DNA of 64,000 nt from assembly GCA_002914845.1 (NCBI GenBank), contig JXTC01000533.1, forward strand, positions 102,673 through 166,672, given 5' to 3'. Made by a program: the position numbers and the translations under genes. Positions 12,150-21,890 of the stretch are shown piece after piece. The notes beneath the pieces are model-generated. The model searched no databases. It saw only the letters and a list, made by a program, of their open reading frames with translations, and was not told the DNA's origin. Each line of letters opens with the position of its first letter. The first letter of the stretch is position 1. This DNA comes from Trema orientale (taxonomy: Eukaryota; Streptophyta; Magnoliopsida; Rosales; Cannabaceae).

Positions 12150-12320
12150 CACCCACTGAGTTAGCTCATTAGAGCTAACTCAGTGGGTGGGGTAGGGTGG
12201 GGATTGGGTGTTAGGTCAGGAATTTGACTCTTAGATTATGTGAATTATTTTTCTTTTTTTTTTTAATAATAAGTGGAGTGTTTATTAGTTACACTCTATT
12301 TTTTTAAAAAAAAAATTGAA
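12150..12320 (+). repeat. SINE-like element with a head-to-head partial copy
   Basis: A tRNA-type A box (taactcagtggg, 12176-12187) and a degenerate B box (ggaatttgactc, 12219-12230) precede a T/A-rich tail. Its 5' end is mirrored by an inverted copy: 12150-12167 and 12172-12189 form a perfect 18-bp palindrome arm pair with a 4-nt spacer. Related to the SINE at 59553-59705. Confidence 0.5.
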
Positions 12321-12604
12321 ATACCAGCACATTCTTGAGTCAAATCGATTGGTAGAAGCAAGCACATTTATGTTCTTTCTTATGGCAAAGCTTGATGGTA
12401 TGCGAATAAAATTTCTTTTTTTTTTTTTTTTTCCTTTTTGGAGCAACCAAATCATGCACTGAGTTGTCCCAACAAATGCATTCGAGGGGTTGAATGAAGG
12501 TTATTGTGCCAAATTGTTCCCCTAAAAGATGAAGCTAAAGGGTCTATATTGTAGCCAGGATCCTGACACCTTATTCTTTTTCTAAACACTGTAGTTTTGA
12601 AAAT

Positions 12605-12775
12605 ACTAAAAGGGTATTTGTGGTGTTTAGCACCTTATTTTAATAGAAATGTGGAGTTCACTTTTAAATTTTGTGGTCGATTTCATATTTTTATTAGATT
12701 GTGATGCTAAGCATCATAGTTGCTTTATAGTATTCTTCCATATTATCTGAAAGATGCTAAGCACCATAGTTGCCT
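12605..12775. repeat. diverged relative of the 10.6-11.0 kb hairpin MITE
   Basis: Inverted arms carry gtgtttagcacc at the left and gatgctaagcatcatagttg at the right. The right-end phrase is repeated once more at about 12750-12772. Confidence 0.45.
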
Positions 12776-13880
12776 ACACGCGGCACTCTTCTATCAAAAC
12801 AATTTTATCCTTTGTATTTGGAGAGGAAGTGAGGTGTCAAGAGACTCGGGCTGCTACATAGACCCTTTAGTTGACTCAACATTTGTTCCCAAAATGTTGT
12901 CCTTCACGTCCTTCTATTTATAGCTTGATAACTAAGCACAATTTATATATAGAAGAACTTAATGGAGTTAAAATAGTATGGAAATGATAACTAACAGAGT
13001 AAATAAAGTTTAATAGATTCAATAACTATTGTTAGTTTTTTCTGGAAAAATAATAAAATAAAGTTTAGTTCACTTTTCTCTCGTCTTTCCTTTTCTCGTT
13101 TAGAATCTCATATAAAATTAAATTCTATAACATATTTGCTATTTTTCATACTCAAGACCTGTCCATGGTGTAGGTACAATTCTATCCAAGTTTTGGTCAT
13201 CATGAAATAAGGTGCAGGAGTGCTTTGCATCTGTATAGGAGGCTTTGACTCCTTAAAAGCGTGGTTTTTCAAGACAGTTTCTTTTCTTTGTTAAAAGAAG
13301 TCTTTATTTCTTAGTTTAATATTTTATGCCCCACAAAAGCGTTATTATTATTGTTAGTTTTGATTTACTCTTCTTAAAAGCCATCGAACTTCCTAGTTCG
13401 TTAGGTCTGATATAAATTGTGCTGAGTTGGTGTGATTGAGAATCAGACAGTACTTTGAGATAGATGATTTAAGCATTCCCACTTTAGCTTTGATGTTTTG
13501 ACGTGATAAATGAATCGGCATAACTAATTTAGTCCAATTATTCAAAACAAAGGAGAAATAAACAAATATAGGTTATTAATCTAAGCATCCATGACCATAA
13601 TCACTTAAATAAGTAAACAAAATATAATTCCGTTTATATAACTTTGGAATTCTAACCCATTGCAACTTAATTAGTAAGTAACAATAACAACAGCCGTGTG
13701 ATGATAACACGCCATTTTTGAGCTTTTAATCCACGTGCATACTTGAAAAAAAGTTCATAATGAACTAAAGTAATTGTGAAAATATTGTCTTCTCGTAATA
13801 AATGTAGTGTAAAATGTGAGCTTATATTAAATTAGTTTGTACTCATAATATGGTGATGGATACTTTAAGAAAGTCATTAC
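12776..13880. other. non-coding sequence
   Basis: I see no gene here. A segment at about 13765-13860 has a diverged direct copy at about 14620-14715, beyond the element at 13889-14618. Confidence 0.35.
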
Positions 13881-13888
13881 AAACTATG

Positions 13889-14618
13889 GTGCTGTTTGGT
13901 AATATTTTTATTTTTATTTTTAAACACAAAAAAGAAAGTATTTTTTCTTATTTTGTTTTTTGCATTTCAAAAACAAAAATGTGTTTAGTAACAATGTTGT
14001 ATTTTTTTGTTTTCTAAAATAAAAAAAATAAATACATATTTGGTAACTAGCACTTTTTACTTTTGAAAGTTAAAATTAAAAGGGAGAGTAATAAAGGAAA
14101 AAGGAAGGAGAAATAGGAGAGAGAAAAAGTGGTTTATCTAAATAAATTTTTTAAGTGGTATTTTTCAAAATAAAACTTTAAAAAGTGATATTTTTCTAAA
14201 TATTTTGGGATATTTTTGAAAAAAATTACCAAATTTTACAATTATAATTTGAAAAATACCACTTTTAAAATTTTAATTTTGAAAAATACATCTTTTGAAA
14301 GTATTTATAAAAATACAATTTTTACATGATGCTAGAGAGATAATCACAAGAGAAATAGTGATGAGAGAGAAAATGTTAAGAGAAATGGTTATATGAGTCT
14401 AGATATGTTTGAATTTTGATACTAATATTTCTACAAAATTATTTAAAAAAATTTTGAAAATAAGAAATTTTTGTTTTCAAAATTTTAAAAATTTTGTTGT
14501 CAAATTAAAAAAACGAAAAACAAAAATAATTTTATCAAACATACTTTTGAAAAGTATTTTCACTTTTTTAATTAAAAAAATAAAAAACTGTTTAAAAAAT
14601 TGGTTATCAAACAAGCCC
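13889..14618. mobile_element. non-autonomous hAT-like MITE
   Basis: The left end reads ggtgctgtttggtaat. The right end reads ggttatcaaacaagccc, whose complement gggcttgtttgataacc matches it. The interior is A/T-rich with inverted homopolymer blocks and no ORF. No clean 8-bp TSD was found, so the exact ends are uncertain. Confidence 0.5.
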
Positions 14619-14639
14619 TAAGTAATTCTGAAAATGCTT

Positions 14640-15740
14640 CCTTTTCTCATAATATCCAAATGGATTACGGTATAATATTTTCGTTATATTAAACTGACTT
14701 ATAACTAATAATGGTACAAGGAAAGAATATTAGAATGCCATAAACAATAATTATTGATAAATATGGTAAATGAAACTTTTGGTGTTAAATTCTCCTCTTT
14801 TTAAAAGGAATTTTGACCTCAAAATTTGCAGTACTAAAATCCCTCCGATCCCAAGAAGTTTCCAAACCATAAATGCATGAATTCTACTTATGAGATAATA
14901 CGTAACTCATTCTCTTTTTTTTTTTTTTTTTTTCTGAGAGTAAAATACGTAACTCATTCTTAACGTATATATATACTAATACTAGTCGACAAACTTATAT
15001 AGTGATTGTCTTACGAAATTCAAGTATCTTCTTCCCAAAATAATTCTCTAACAAAGTGGTCAGTATTAATTTTAGTAAATGAGATAATTCTCAGAGGGGT
15101 AAACTATATGTATATTTTAATAAGACAGATCTAGTGGGAAACCCACAGAGTGCAACGAATTCTAAGACGTTAACACATTCAAAAAAATAAATAAATAAAA
15201 AAAAAATAAAGAAAGGAAAAAAAAACTCAATGACAGGATGAAAAACAAGTGTCATTTCCTTAATCAATTTGTAACATCAATTGAATTTTTGCTTTTCATT
15301 TTTTTAAACAAAAAATTAAAAATTTATTATTATTATTTTTTTAACGATTATGCACTTGTAAACATAATTATTTCCGGGATGGTTAGAATCCTGCCCAATT
15401 TATAATGAAAATATGACTGTTACGGTTACACTACAGAAGTATACCGTAATTATTTTTTTCCTCACCATAATTTAGATTTTAGATCTCGATAACCAATTCA
15501 AAGACAGCTCTTAAAGTCACAATCAAACAAATACAATAAACATATATAGAAAATTAAATAATACAAGATGAATGTATTTGACAACCCATGGAATAGGGAG
15601 CCAACAAAAAAAAAAAAAAAAGAAAGAATCAAAACCAAATAAAAAATAGTCCAAAACCCATCTCTTTCTCAAACCAAAATGATGTGAATTAATAAGTTTA
15701 ATAGAGATGGGCAAAGAGAAAAATCATTTACATAAAAGAA
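14640..15740. other. AT-rich intergenic sequence
   Basis: There is a T run at about 14918-14935 and A-rich stretches at about 15180-15230 and 15605-15620. The last 40-200 bp are likely the 3' UTR and flank of the arabinogalactan-peptide gene. No other gene was seen. Confidence 0.4.
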
Positions 15741-15751
15741 GAAACATCGGT

Positions 15752-15931
15752 TTAGAAGAGAAGTCCCATTGCAAGAGCGACAAAGGAACCAAACACGGCT
15801 GGCACAAAGGAGGCGGCATCGGATGTAGGACTAGGCGCCGGGGCCTCGGCAGCTGCCACATTCTGGACAGCGGACACGGCCATCACTGCGACGACCAAGG
15901 CGAAGAAAAGCCTCATCCTCATTGCTTCCAT
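15752..15931 (-). CDS. arabinogalactan peptide (AG-peptide, AGP12/13/14-like)
   Basis: The 59-residue product begins MEAMRMRLFFALVV, a secretory signal peptide to about residue 27. A very short mature core AEAPAPSPTSD follows, whose Ala-Pro/Ser-Pro dipeptides are the hydroxyproline O-glycosylation signature. It ends in a hydrophobic GPI-addition tail (FVPAVFGSFVALAMGLLF). Length and the MEAM...APAPSPTSDAA pattern match the plant AG-peptide family, which is GPI-anchored at the plasma membrane and heavily arabinogalactosylated. I chose the ATG at 15931 rather than an in-frame ATG at 15967, because the family starts ME(A/S)M and the longer form would spoil the signal peptide. A TATA box lies about 125 bp upstream. 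Single exon. Confidence 0.92.
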   Translation of the reverse strand: MEAMRMRLFFALVVAVMAVSAVQNVAAAEAPAPSPTSDAASFVPAVFGSFVALAMGLLF

Positions 15932-16053
15932 TGTTGAAAATTCTTTTGAATGTAAAAGGCTAAGCAAAAATTTTTAAAGTGAGTTAGAAAAAGGAAAAAG
16001 ATGTTACAAATTAGAATTTGAGATGAGTTGTAGTTGGGACCAAATGGGTGGGG

Positions 16054-16061
16054 TTTATATA
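16054..16061 (-). promoter_or_regulatory. TATA box of the arabinogalactan-peptide gene
   Basis: Read on the minus strand this is tatataaa within cacctatataaacccc. It sits about 125 bp upstream of the start codon, which leaves a 5' UTR near 95 nt. A GA dinucleotide run (about 16095-16111) lies just upstream. Confidence 0.7.
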
Positions 16062-16383
16062 GGTGTTGGAGGACAGAGAAAGCGTGGTTAGGGAGAGAGA
16101 GAGAGAGAGAGTGACATGCTGCCCTGGAAGACCGTTGCTCCAACCAAATGCACATGGTTTGAGGTTGCCTTTAGGTGCCATACAGCTGTTGCCAACGGTT
16201 TTATCGCTTTATTTTTGGTCTTTTCATTTTTCTTCTTTTGGTTTTTGGGGTCCCATTTTGTGAAATTGTATGTGCCTTAAGGCTGTCTTTCCTAACCACT
16301 GCCATTGTTTATTGGGTTGTGGGAGCCTCACCTTTCTATTTTTTGAAAAAACAATGGCGCATAACTTTTTCTATTTAAAGTAT

Positions 16384-16555
16384 GAGCGCGTCTACAGTAG
16401 GAGCGTCCCTACGTAGGGCCCTGTCTATTCACCGTTGGATGGGAATCTGTATATAAATAGATTCTCCACAGATTCCCGTTATTCCCCACAGATTCCCATC
16501 CAACGATAATTAAGGCATGACCCTACGTAGAGACGCCTCTACCGTAGCCATCCCC
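16384..16555. mobile_element. hairpin Mutator-like MITE with 9-bp TSD
   Basis: The 172-bp element is flanked by the perfect 9-bp direct repeat ttaaagtat (16375-16383 and 16556-16564), the size typical of Mutator elements. Its two halves are inverted copies: ctacgtaggg near the left end answers ccctacgtag near the right. The inner arms 16432-16450 and 16488-16505 (gttggatgggaatctgt) pair perfectly. A transcript would fold into a long hairpin. It lies about 320 bp upstream of the arabinogalactan-peptide TATA box. Confidence 0.85.
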
Positions 16556-16564
16556 TTAAAGTAT

Positions 16565-17220
16565 TGGAAACTTTTTAAATTAAATATTACATGAAATATT
16601 ATCTTAAAAAACAATTGTAAGATATAGATACATGAAATATTGACAGAAAGTTAGGACGGTGGGCTGTTTGCGTCTGGTTAGCTGGACTTACTTGGTCTCC
16701 AAACTCCAATGACAGAAGAAGAATGTTATACTCTTATTTGGTTGTTTTTGAATTTAGAATAAATGTTCTATAACACTTTTTAATACTTAGAAATATACAT
16801 TTCGTTGAATTTAAAATTTTAAACAAATTAATACTTAAAAGGTACTATTATGGGTTATGATTTTAATGTTTTAAAATTATAAATACCACAATAAAGTTGG
16901 AAGTTAATTTGATGTCATTAGCACAAAAAAAAAAAAAAAATCATAGCATTACATTTACATTGAAAAAAGATTTTTGAGTTATAATATGTCAAATCATAGC
17001 ATTTGCACAGCGATTTACATTGCATTGGAAATGCTTTTATGATCGCACCTATAGCTATTAGTATTAGGTAACTACATTTTCTCCGACTAAGGAAAGTCTA
17101 AGTTAAGTATCATAACCTGAAGTTTAGAAAAAGAAAGACTTCTATGTTTGTTGACTAAATAAAGGAAAAAGAAAAGAAATTATTATTTTGACAAAATCAG
17201 AAATGTTTTAAGTTTTATAA
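16565..17220. other. non-coding sequence between two MITEs
   Basis: No gene or known motif was seen; there is an A run at about 16925-16941. Confidence 0.35.
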
Positions 17221-17230
17221 TAATTGGAAG

Positions 17231-17764
17231 GGTTAATAATAGTAATAGCTCCTGAATTTTACTTATTGTACTATTTTAATTTCTAAGTTTTTAATTTTCA
17301 TGGTAATAACTCATGAATTATGTAATTGTTGCAATAATTATCATTTTATCACAAATTATTGAATATTTAATAGAAATAAGTCATTATAATTCACACAGTT
17401 TGGTATCTGTAGTCAAGAATGAGATTCCGAATTTTTAATTTACACAATAGACTACCAAAATTTATGAAATTATTACAGTAATGACCAATTTTTTTTTTTC
17501 CACAAATTGTTAAATTTTTTAATAGAAATGAGTCATGGACAAAACATACAGTTTAGTAACTATAGCAGAGAACAAGATTTTGACTCATAGAAGTAAATAA
17601 TGCCCAATTATACGCTTTGTCTGGGATTATTCTCGAATAAAAAGCTAACAATTTGTGACAGAGACTATTACGATAACAATTGCATAATTCAAGAGTTATT
17701 ACTGTGTAAGTTGAAAGTTTGGGAGCCACAGTAGTACAATGAGTATGATTTAGGAGTCATTACC
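17231..17764. mobile_element. long-TIR MITE with 10-bp TSD
   Basis: The direct repeat taattggaag flanks the 534-bp element (17221-17230 and 17765-17774). The ends ggttaataata and gtcattacc begin long imperfect inverted repeats of roughly 150 bp; gaattatgtaattgttgc on the left answers a mirror copy near 17680. Inside, a segment containing aatagaaatgagtcat-like text is repeated directly. The TSD length suggests Mutator type. No ORF. Confidence 0.75.
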
Positions 17765-17774
17765 TAATTGGAAG

Positions 17775-18460
17775 AAAATTTGTGGTGGATGACTATTTGG
17801 TGTAAGTGAATATCCTATTTTTAAATTTTATAGGAGAATGTCCATTTTAAAGAGAAAAAAAAAACTTTCAGCTGAAGGATTTTATTCTATTTCTGCCCTT
17901 CAATTATTTTTTTTCTTTTTTTCTTTTCTTGTTAGATTCTCTCTCTCTCTCTCTCTCTCTATTTTTGTGTTTCTCTTTCTCTCTCTAATTTTTCTTGAAG
18001 ATACCGAATTGTAACTTCTTTCTTTTCGAATTCTCTATGTCACAATCCAAACCCCAAGTTAGGAATTTCATAAGTAGGAATTTTAGAAATTACTTTACAG
18101 AATTTCTCAAGCATATTTTATTAATCCAAAAGTTCACATATATATATATATGTGTGTGTGTGGTGGGATCAATATGGTAGTTGTATTTTTTTTAAACTTA
18201 TCTATAAATGATTTTTTTTAGGAGTTAGATCATTATCTAATGACTATAATGATATGAGCAGTTGGACCAAAAAAATAATAATAAATATATACTATTTAGT
18301 GCTCTTTTTCTTTCTACTTTTATAATTAATTCTCTCTCCTTTTATGACCTGACATTGAAGGACATGTCAACTGTAATTAATTCATCTTACACTTCTTTTA
18401 TGGTAAAAAAATACCTATAAGTAGGTTAAAAAAAATTTATTGGATTGAGATCATATATGT
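17775..18460. other. non-coding sequence with a CT microsatellite
   Basis: A (CT)n run spans about 17938-17961 and a TATATA/TGTG run about 18138-18163. No gene was seen. Confidence 0.4.
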
Positions 18461-18462
18461 AC

Positions 18463-18690
18463 ATATATATATATATGGAGGACTTCACAGTGGGTTCAGT
18501 TTTTTTGTGACCATGAATGGATACTAAAAAAAATAGTGATAGCATTAAATTTTTTTGATGTTGATAAATAGTATTAAATTTTTTTGGCCAACCACCAAAC
18601 TAATCACTACCGTAGGATATAGATCTAACAGTTTAAACCATGGTAACCATCCATAGGTAAATATTGTTGTAACCATATATATATATATAT
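18463..18690. repeat. MITE-like segment between TA repeats
   Basis: Both sides are (TA)n runs. The text ttgtgaccatgaatggata at the left is answered by an inverted taaccatccataggta at the right. The ends are not sharp and no TSD could be separated from the TA repeats. Confidence 0.35.
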
Positions 18691-18699
18691 GAAACCATT

Positions 18700-21480
18700 T
18701 ATAAAATCCACATATCTAAAGATAATATCAAAACACATCATTGTATATATCATAAATCAAACAAGGTAGAGTGAGCATCATCCTCCTATCACAATCCTGT
18801 AATAATCCTTACAAAAGGTACATCCTGATACTAACTTAATAAGGTATATCTGACACATCATCTTAGGTTCTTAGGTCTTTCACCTAATGGTGTAGCAACT
18901 TGCTGTCAATCGAAACTATTATGATGCAACAATGATCTCAAGTGCGATCCTACGGTATGTACGGTATGTAATTTATTTTTAAACTAACCATGTAACAAGT
19001 GATATAAAGAAAAATGTACTTTAAAAATCCATCTTAAAGCAACTCTAGGAGTACAGAATTTTGATAGCATAATTGTTATATTTTACCAAAACCAAAATGA
19101 GAACCCGCAAATACACATTGTCCACAATCTCAGAACTGTTCACAACAACAATATATCCAAATCATCAATAGAGCATTCCAATAAATTTTTTCAAACAATT
19201 TTAATCACAAAATTTCATTTATGCTGTGAAGTATTCAAATATATCAACTTATAGTTAAAGCAAGTTTAAAAGTTCAGTAATTGAACCCTACCTCACAGGA
19301 GCTTTAGCTTAGCTAGTTATTGGCTATTCAATGAGTCCCTCGATTGAATAATTGGACACGAATCAAGCTAGTTACTTTGGAAAATGCAAATCTTCTTGGG
19401 ACCCTTTTCTCCAGATGAAGCCTTCTCTTTTTTTTTTTTTTTTTTTTCTTTTAACTCGTGGCATCAACACATGTCCTAGGATATGCTTGGTGTTTCATAA
19501 CGATGCTTGGAAGGCTAGAAACCATCTTCGCCGTGTGATAAGTTGATTGTATACTTATTAATCAATTCTCTTTAACTTGATATTTTGTTAGTTTTTGAAT
19601 CTTTTATTAGTTTTTCATTTATTTTTATTCTTAATTTACAATTTTAGGAGCTGTTGGTGGTTCCTGAAGATTTGGAAGCTTTGTATCAAAGATAGAGGTG
19701 AGAATTGGTAGAAACTGAGAGTCGAAGCCTTGAGAAGCTAGAGCCATGGCACTAAGGGACAATATAGTAGGAGAACCCGAGACCCAGGGCCGCGGGGCTA
19801 GAGGTCTGAAGCTGCTGTGCTAGGAGGTAATTAGGAGAAAGTACCAGAAGCTCATGGCCATGGCACTGGGCCGCTAAGGCCGAGGTACTATTTCGTGTTT
19901 TTAGAAGTTAAAAATCTACAATTTTTCAGATTTGCCCTCTTCTCTCAAAATCAATAGATAGAGTCATTTATGGTTTATTCTAGATGACTCTTAGGGGCAA
20001 ATTAAGAGAAAATGAGAAGACGGTTCAACTCAGGAACGGAATATGACTTTGAATCAACTGCTGGCTTTTCCTATTCTTTCTTTATTAATGTTTATCTCAA
20101 TTGTTAGGATGTTATTTTCTTTTATTATGAGCTAAATTTAATTTTCTAGGGCTACAACAGTATGATGCTTTGAATTGTTATTTCAACTTACTCAACGAAT
20201 TATTTTTCCTAGTTGAGTATTCATCACTGTTCTTAATACTTATGATTAACTAGCCATTAATTAGATAATTTGTTAATCATAATGAGACATGAGGGAAATT
20301 TATATATTTAGTTTGTTGGGTTGAATGCCATAAATTGCATATGAAATATGAATATATTTACATGATTTGTGTAGTCACTATATGAGATTCCATGGAAACT
20401 AATGATTTCTTAATTGATTTAGTTCACATAAGAATATAGTGGGTTAAAAGTTAAGGATATTTGTTTTAGATCTTGGGAATGACTAGTAAAAAATTAGGGA
20501 TTCTTGACTATCAACTAGAAGAATTGTTTTAAGTTTATGAGATAAATAATTTGAAGCGAATCAGTTAAGGTAAATTCAGAAACCCTAGAGTTTACTTTTA
20601 TGGTTCATTATTCGTCCACATTGTGTTTTACTTATTTTATTTTTGCTAATTTTTAATTTATTGAATACTATCCACCTCTATTCTAATTATTTAAATAAAT
20701 TAGGATTAGTAAAATTTTGATAGTTAATAAATCATCAATCCTTATGGAACGACACTCATTTCTCATCATATATTACTTGTAATGATAACGTGCACTTGCA
20801 TTCACCCTTTTCACAACACCATGAAACAACATTTTTCTCCAGTAGTGCTGACAGAATACTGGTGACATTGGTGACACGTCAAACTTAGTGTCAAACTCTT
20901 CCTTTTGAAGACTACATCACAACCATACTAATTGTTTTCCTCTAAAGTGGTTGGAGACTGAGCTTTTGAAGAGGCGAAGTGATGACCACAATTTTTTTGG
21001 TGAACTCGCTTCTTGCTTCCTTGATTGGTGCTCGTAGTAGTTTTGGGTTGGCGATGATTCGTCATTGAGTGGGGAAGAAGGTCATACAACTAGCTTAGTT
21101 TGGAAATGACTCGATAATGGATTTTTAAGAGCTAGGGTTGTGGATTCAAATCATGGCCGGATTTTCTTTTTCTCTCCAACTACACTGTCACATTTCCATC
21201 TGGGGTGTTGAGACTTGATGCAGTGAGGTTCTCAAAGTTGCTAGACCTAGTGAAGGCCTGGAAAAGCTTCGGTGCGAGTGGTTTGGTGGCTGCCATTTTT
21301 CAGAAAGAAAGGGTGGAGAAGGAAAATGAGCATGAGAGAGAAAATGAGAGAGGAGAGAAAGGTCTGTTGGTTTGGTGCTGTTCAAGCATAATTAGCTGCT
21401 AGGATTGACTTCATTAGTGGCAAATTGGCCACGTGTCCAACTTTGATTGGGTTCATTTATACTAGCAAAAATAATTACAT
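18700..21480 (-). repeat. Ty3/gypsy-type LTR copy C-1, interrupted by a solo LTR
   Basis: The segments 18700-19535 and 20819 to about 21480 are homologous in order to the LTR copy at 21891-26400. Shared text includes ttaggtcttt/ctcacctag, the actcactagcgattt block, and the ttgaacccctacctc phrase. The solo LTR 19536-20818 sits inside it. Family assignment rests on LTR-like composition, not on coding domains. The lower end is truncated. Confidence 0.5.
19536..20818 (+). mobile_element. solo Ty3/gypsy LTR with near-perfect TSD
   Basis: The 1283-bp block begins TGATAAG and ends TTTTCACAACA. Flanks are ccgtg (19531-19535) and ccatg (20819-20823), a 5-bp TSD differing by one transition that fits CpG decay. 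The second half is homologous to 5020-5734 (shared attatttttcctagttgag, gatttgttaatcataatga, ttacatgatttgtgtagtc). A GC-rich cluster with gccgcgg and repeated ccatggcact lies at about 19740-19890, unusual against the AT background. No internal region remains. Confidence 0.82.
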
Positions 21481-21489
21481 TCTAACCCA

Positions 21490-21890
21490 TTTGTTCTTTT
21501 TATTCCCACATAATTCCTCATCACTTGAATTTTTCTTTTCTTCTAACTCCATTTCAGCAATTGATACAATTTTAAATACAAACTTAAATGTAAATTAAGT
21601 GCAGGCTTTTACACTCCATATTTCAATTGAAGCTGGTTTTCTTCTTTATCTCCAGCTGAATCTACTTCTTCTTTTTCTTCCTTCGGCCGAGTCTATCGCA
21701 TCTCATTCTTTAGAGGTATATATTGTCTTCTGAATTTAGATTTTGGCTTTGTTAGTTTCATATTTTTTTTTCTTCATTATCTTGTGTTATGTTTATTAGG
21801 ACGTTTGTTTTAATTACTGCATTATTTTGGAATTATTGTTAATTTTTTTGTACAATATTCTTTTTAGTTATTGATCGGTGATTATTGACA
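21490..21890. other. non-coding sequence between LTR copies
   Basis: A pyrimidine-rich stretch at about 21640-21710 resembles a plant 5' UTR, but no ORF follows. Nothing else was seen. Confidence 0.3.
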
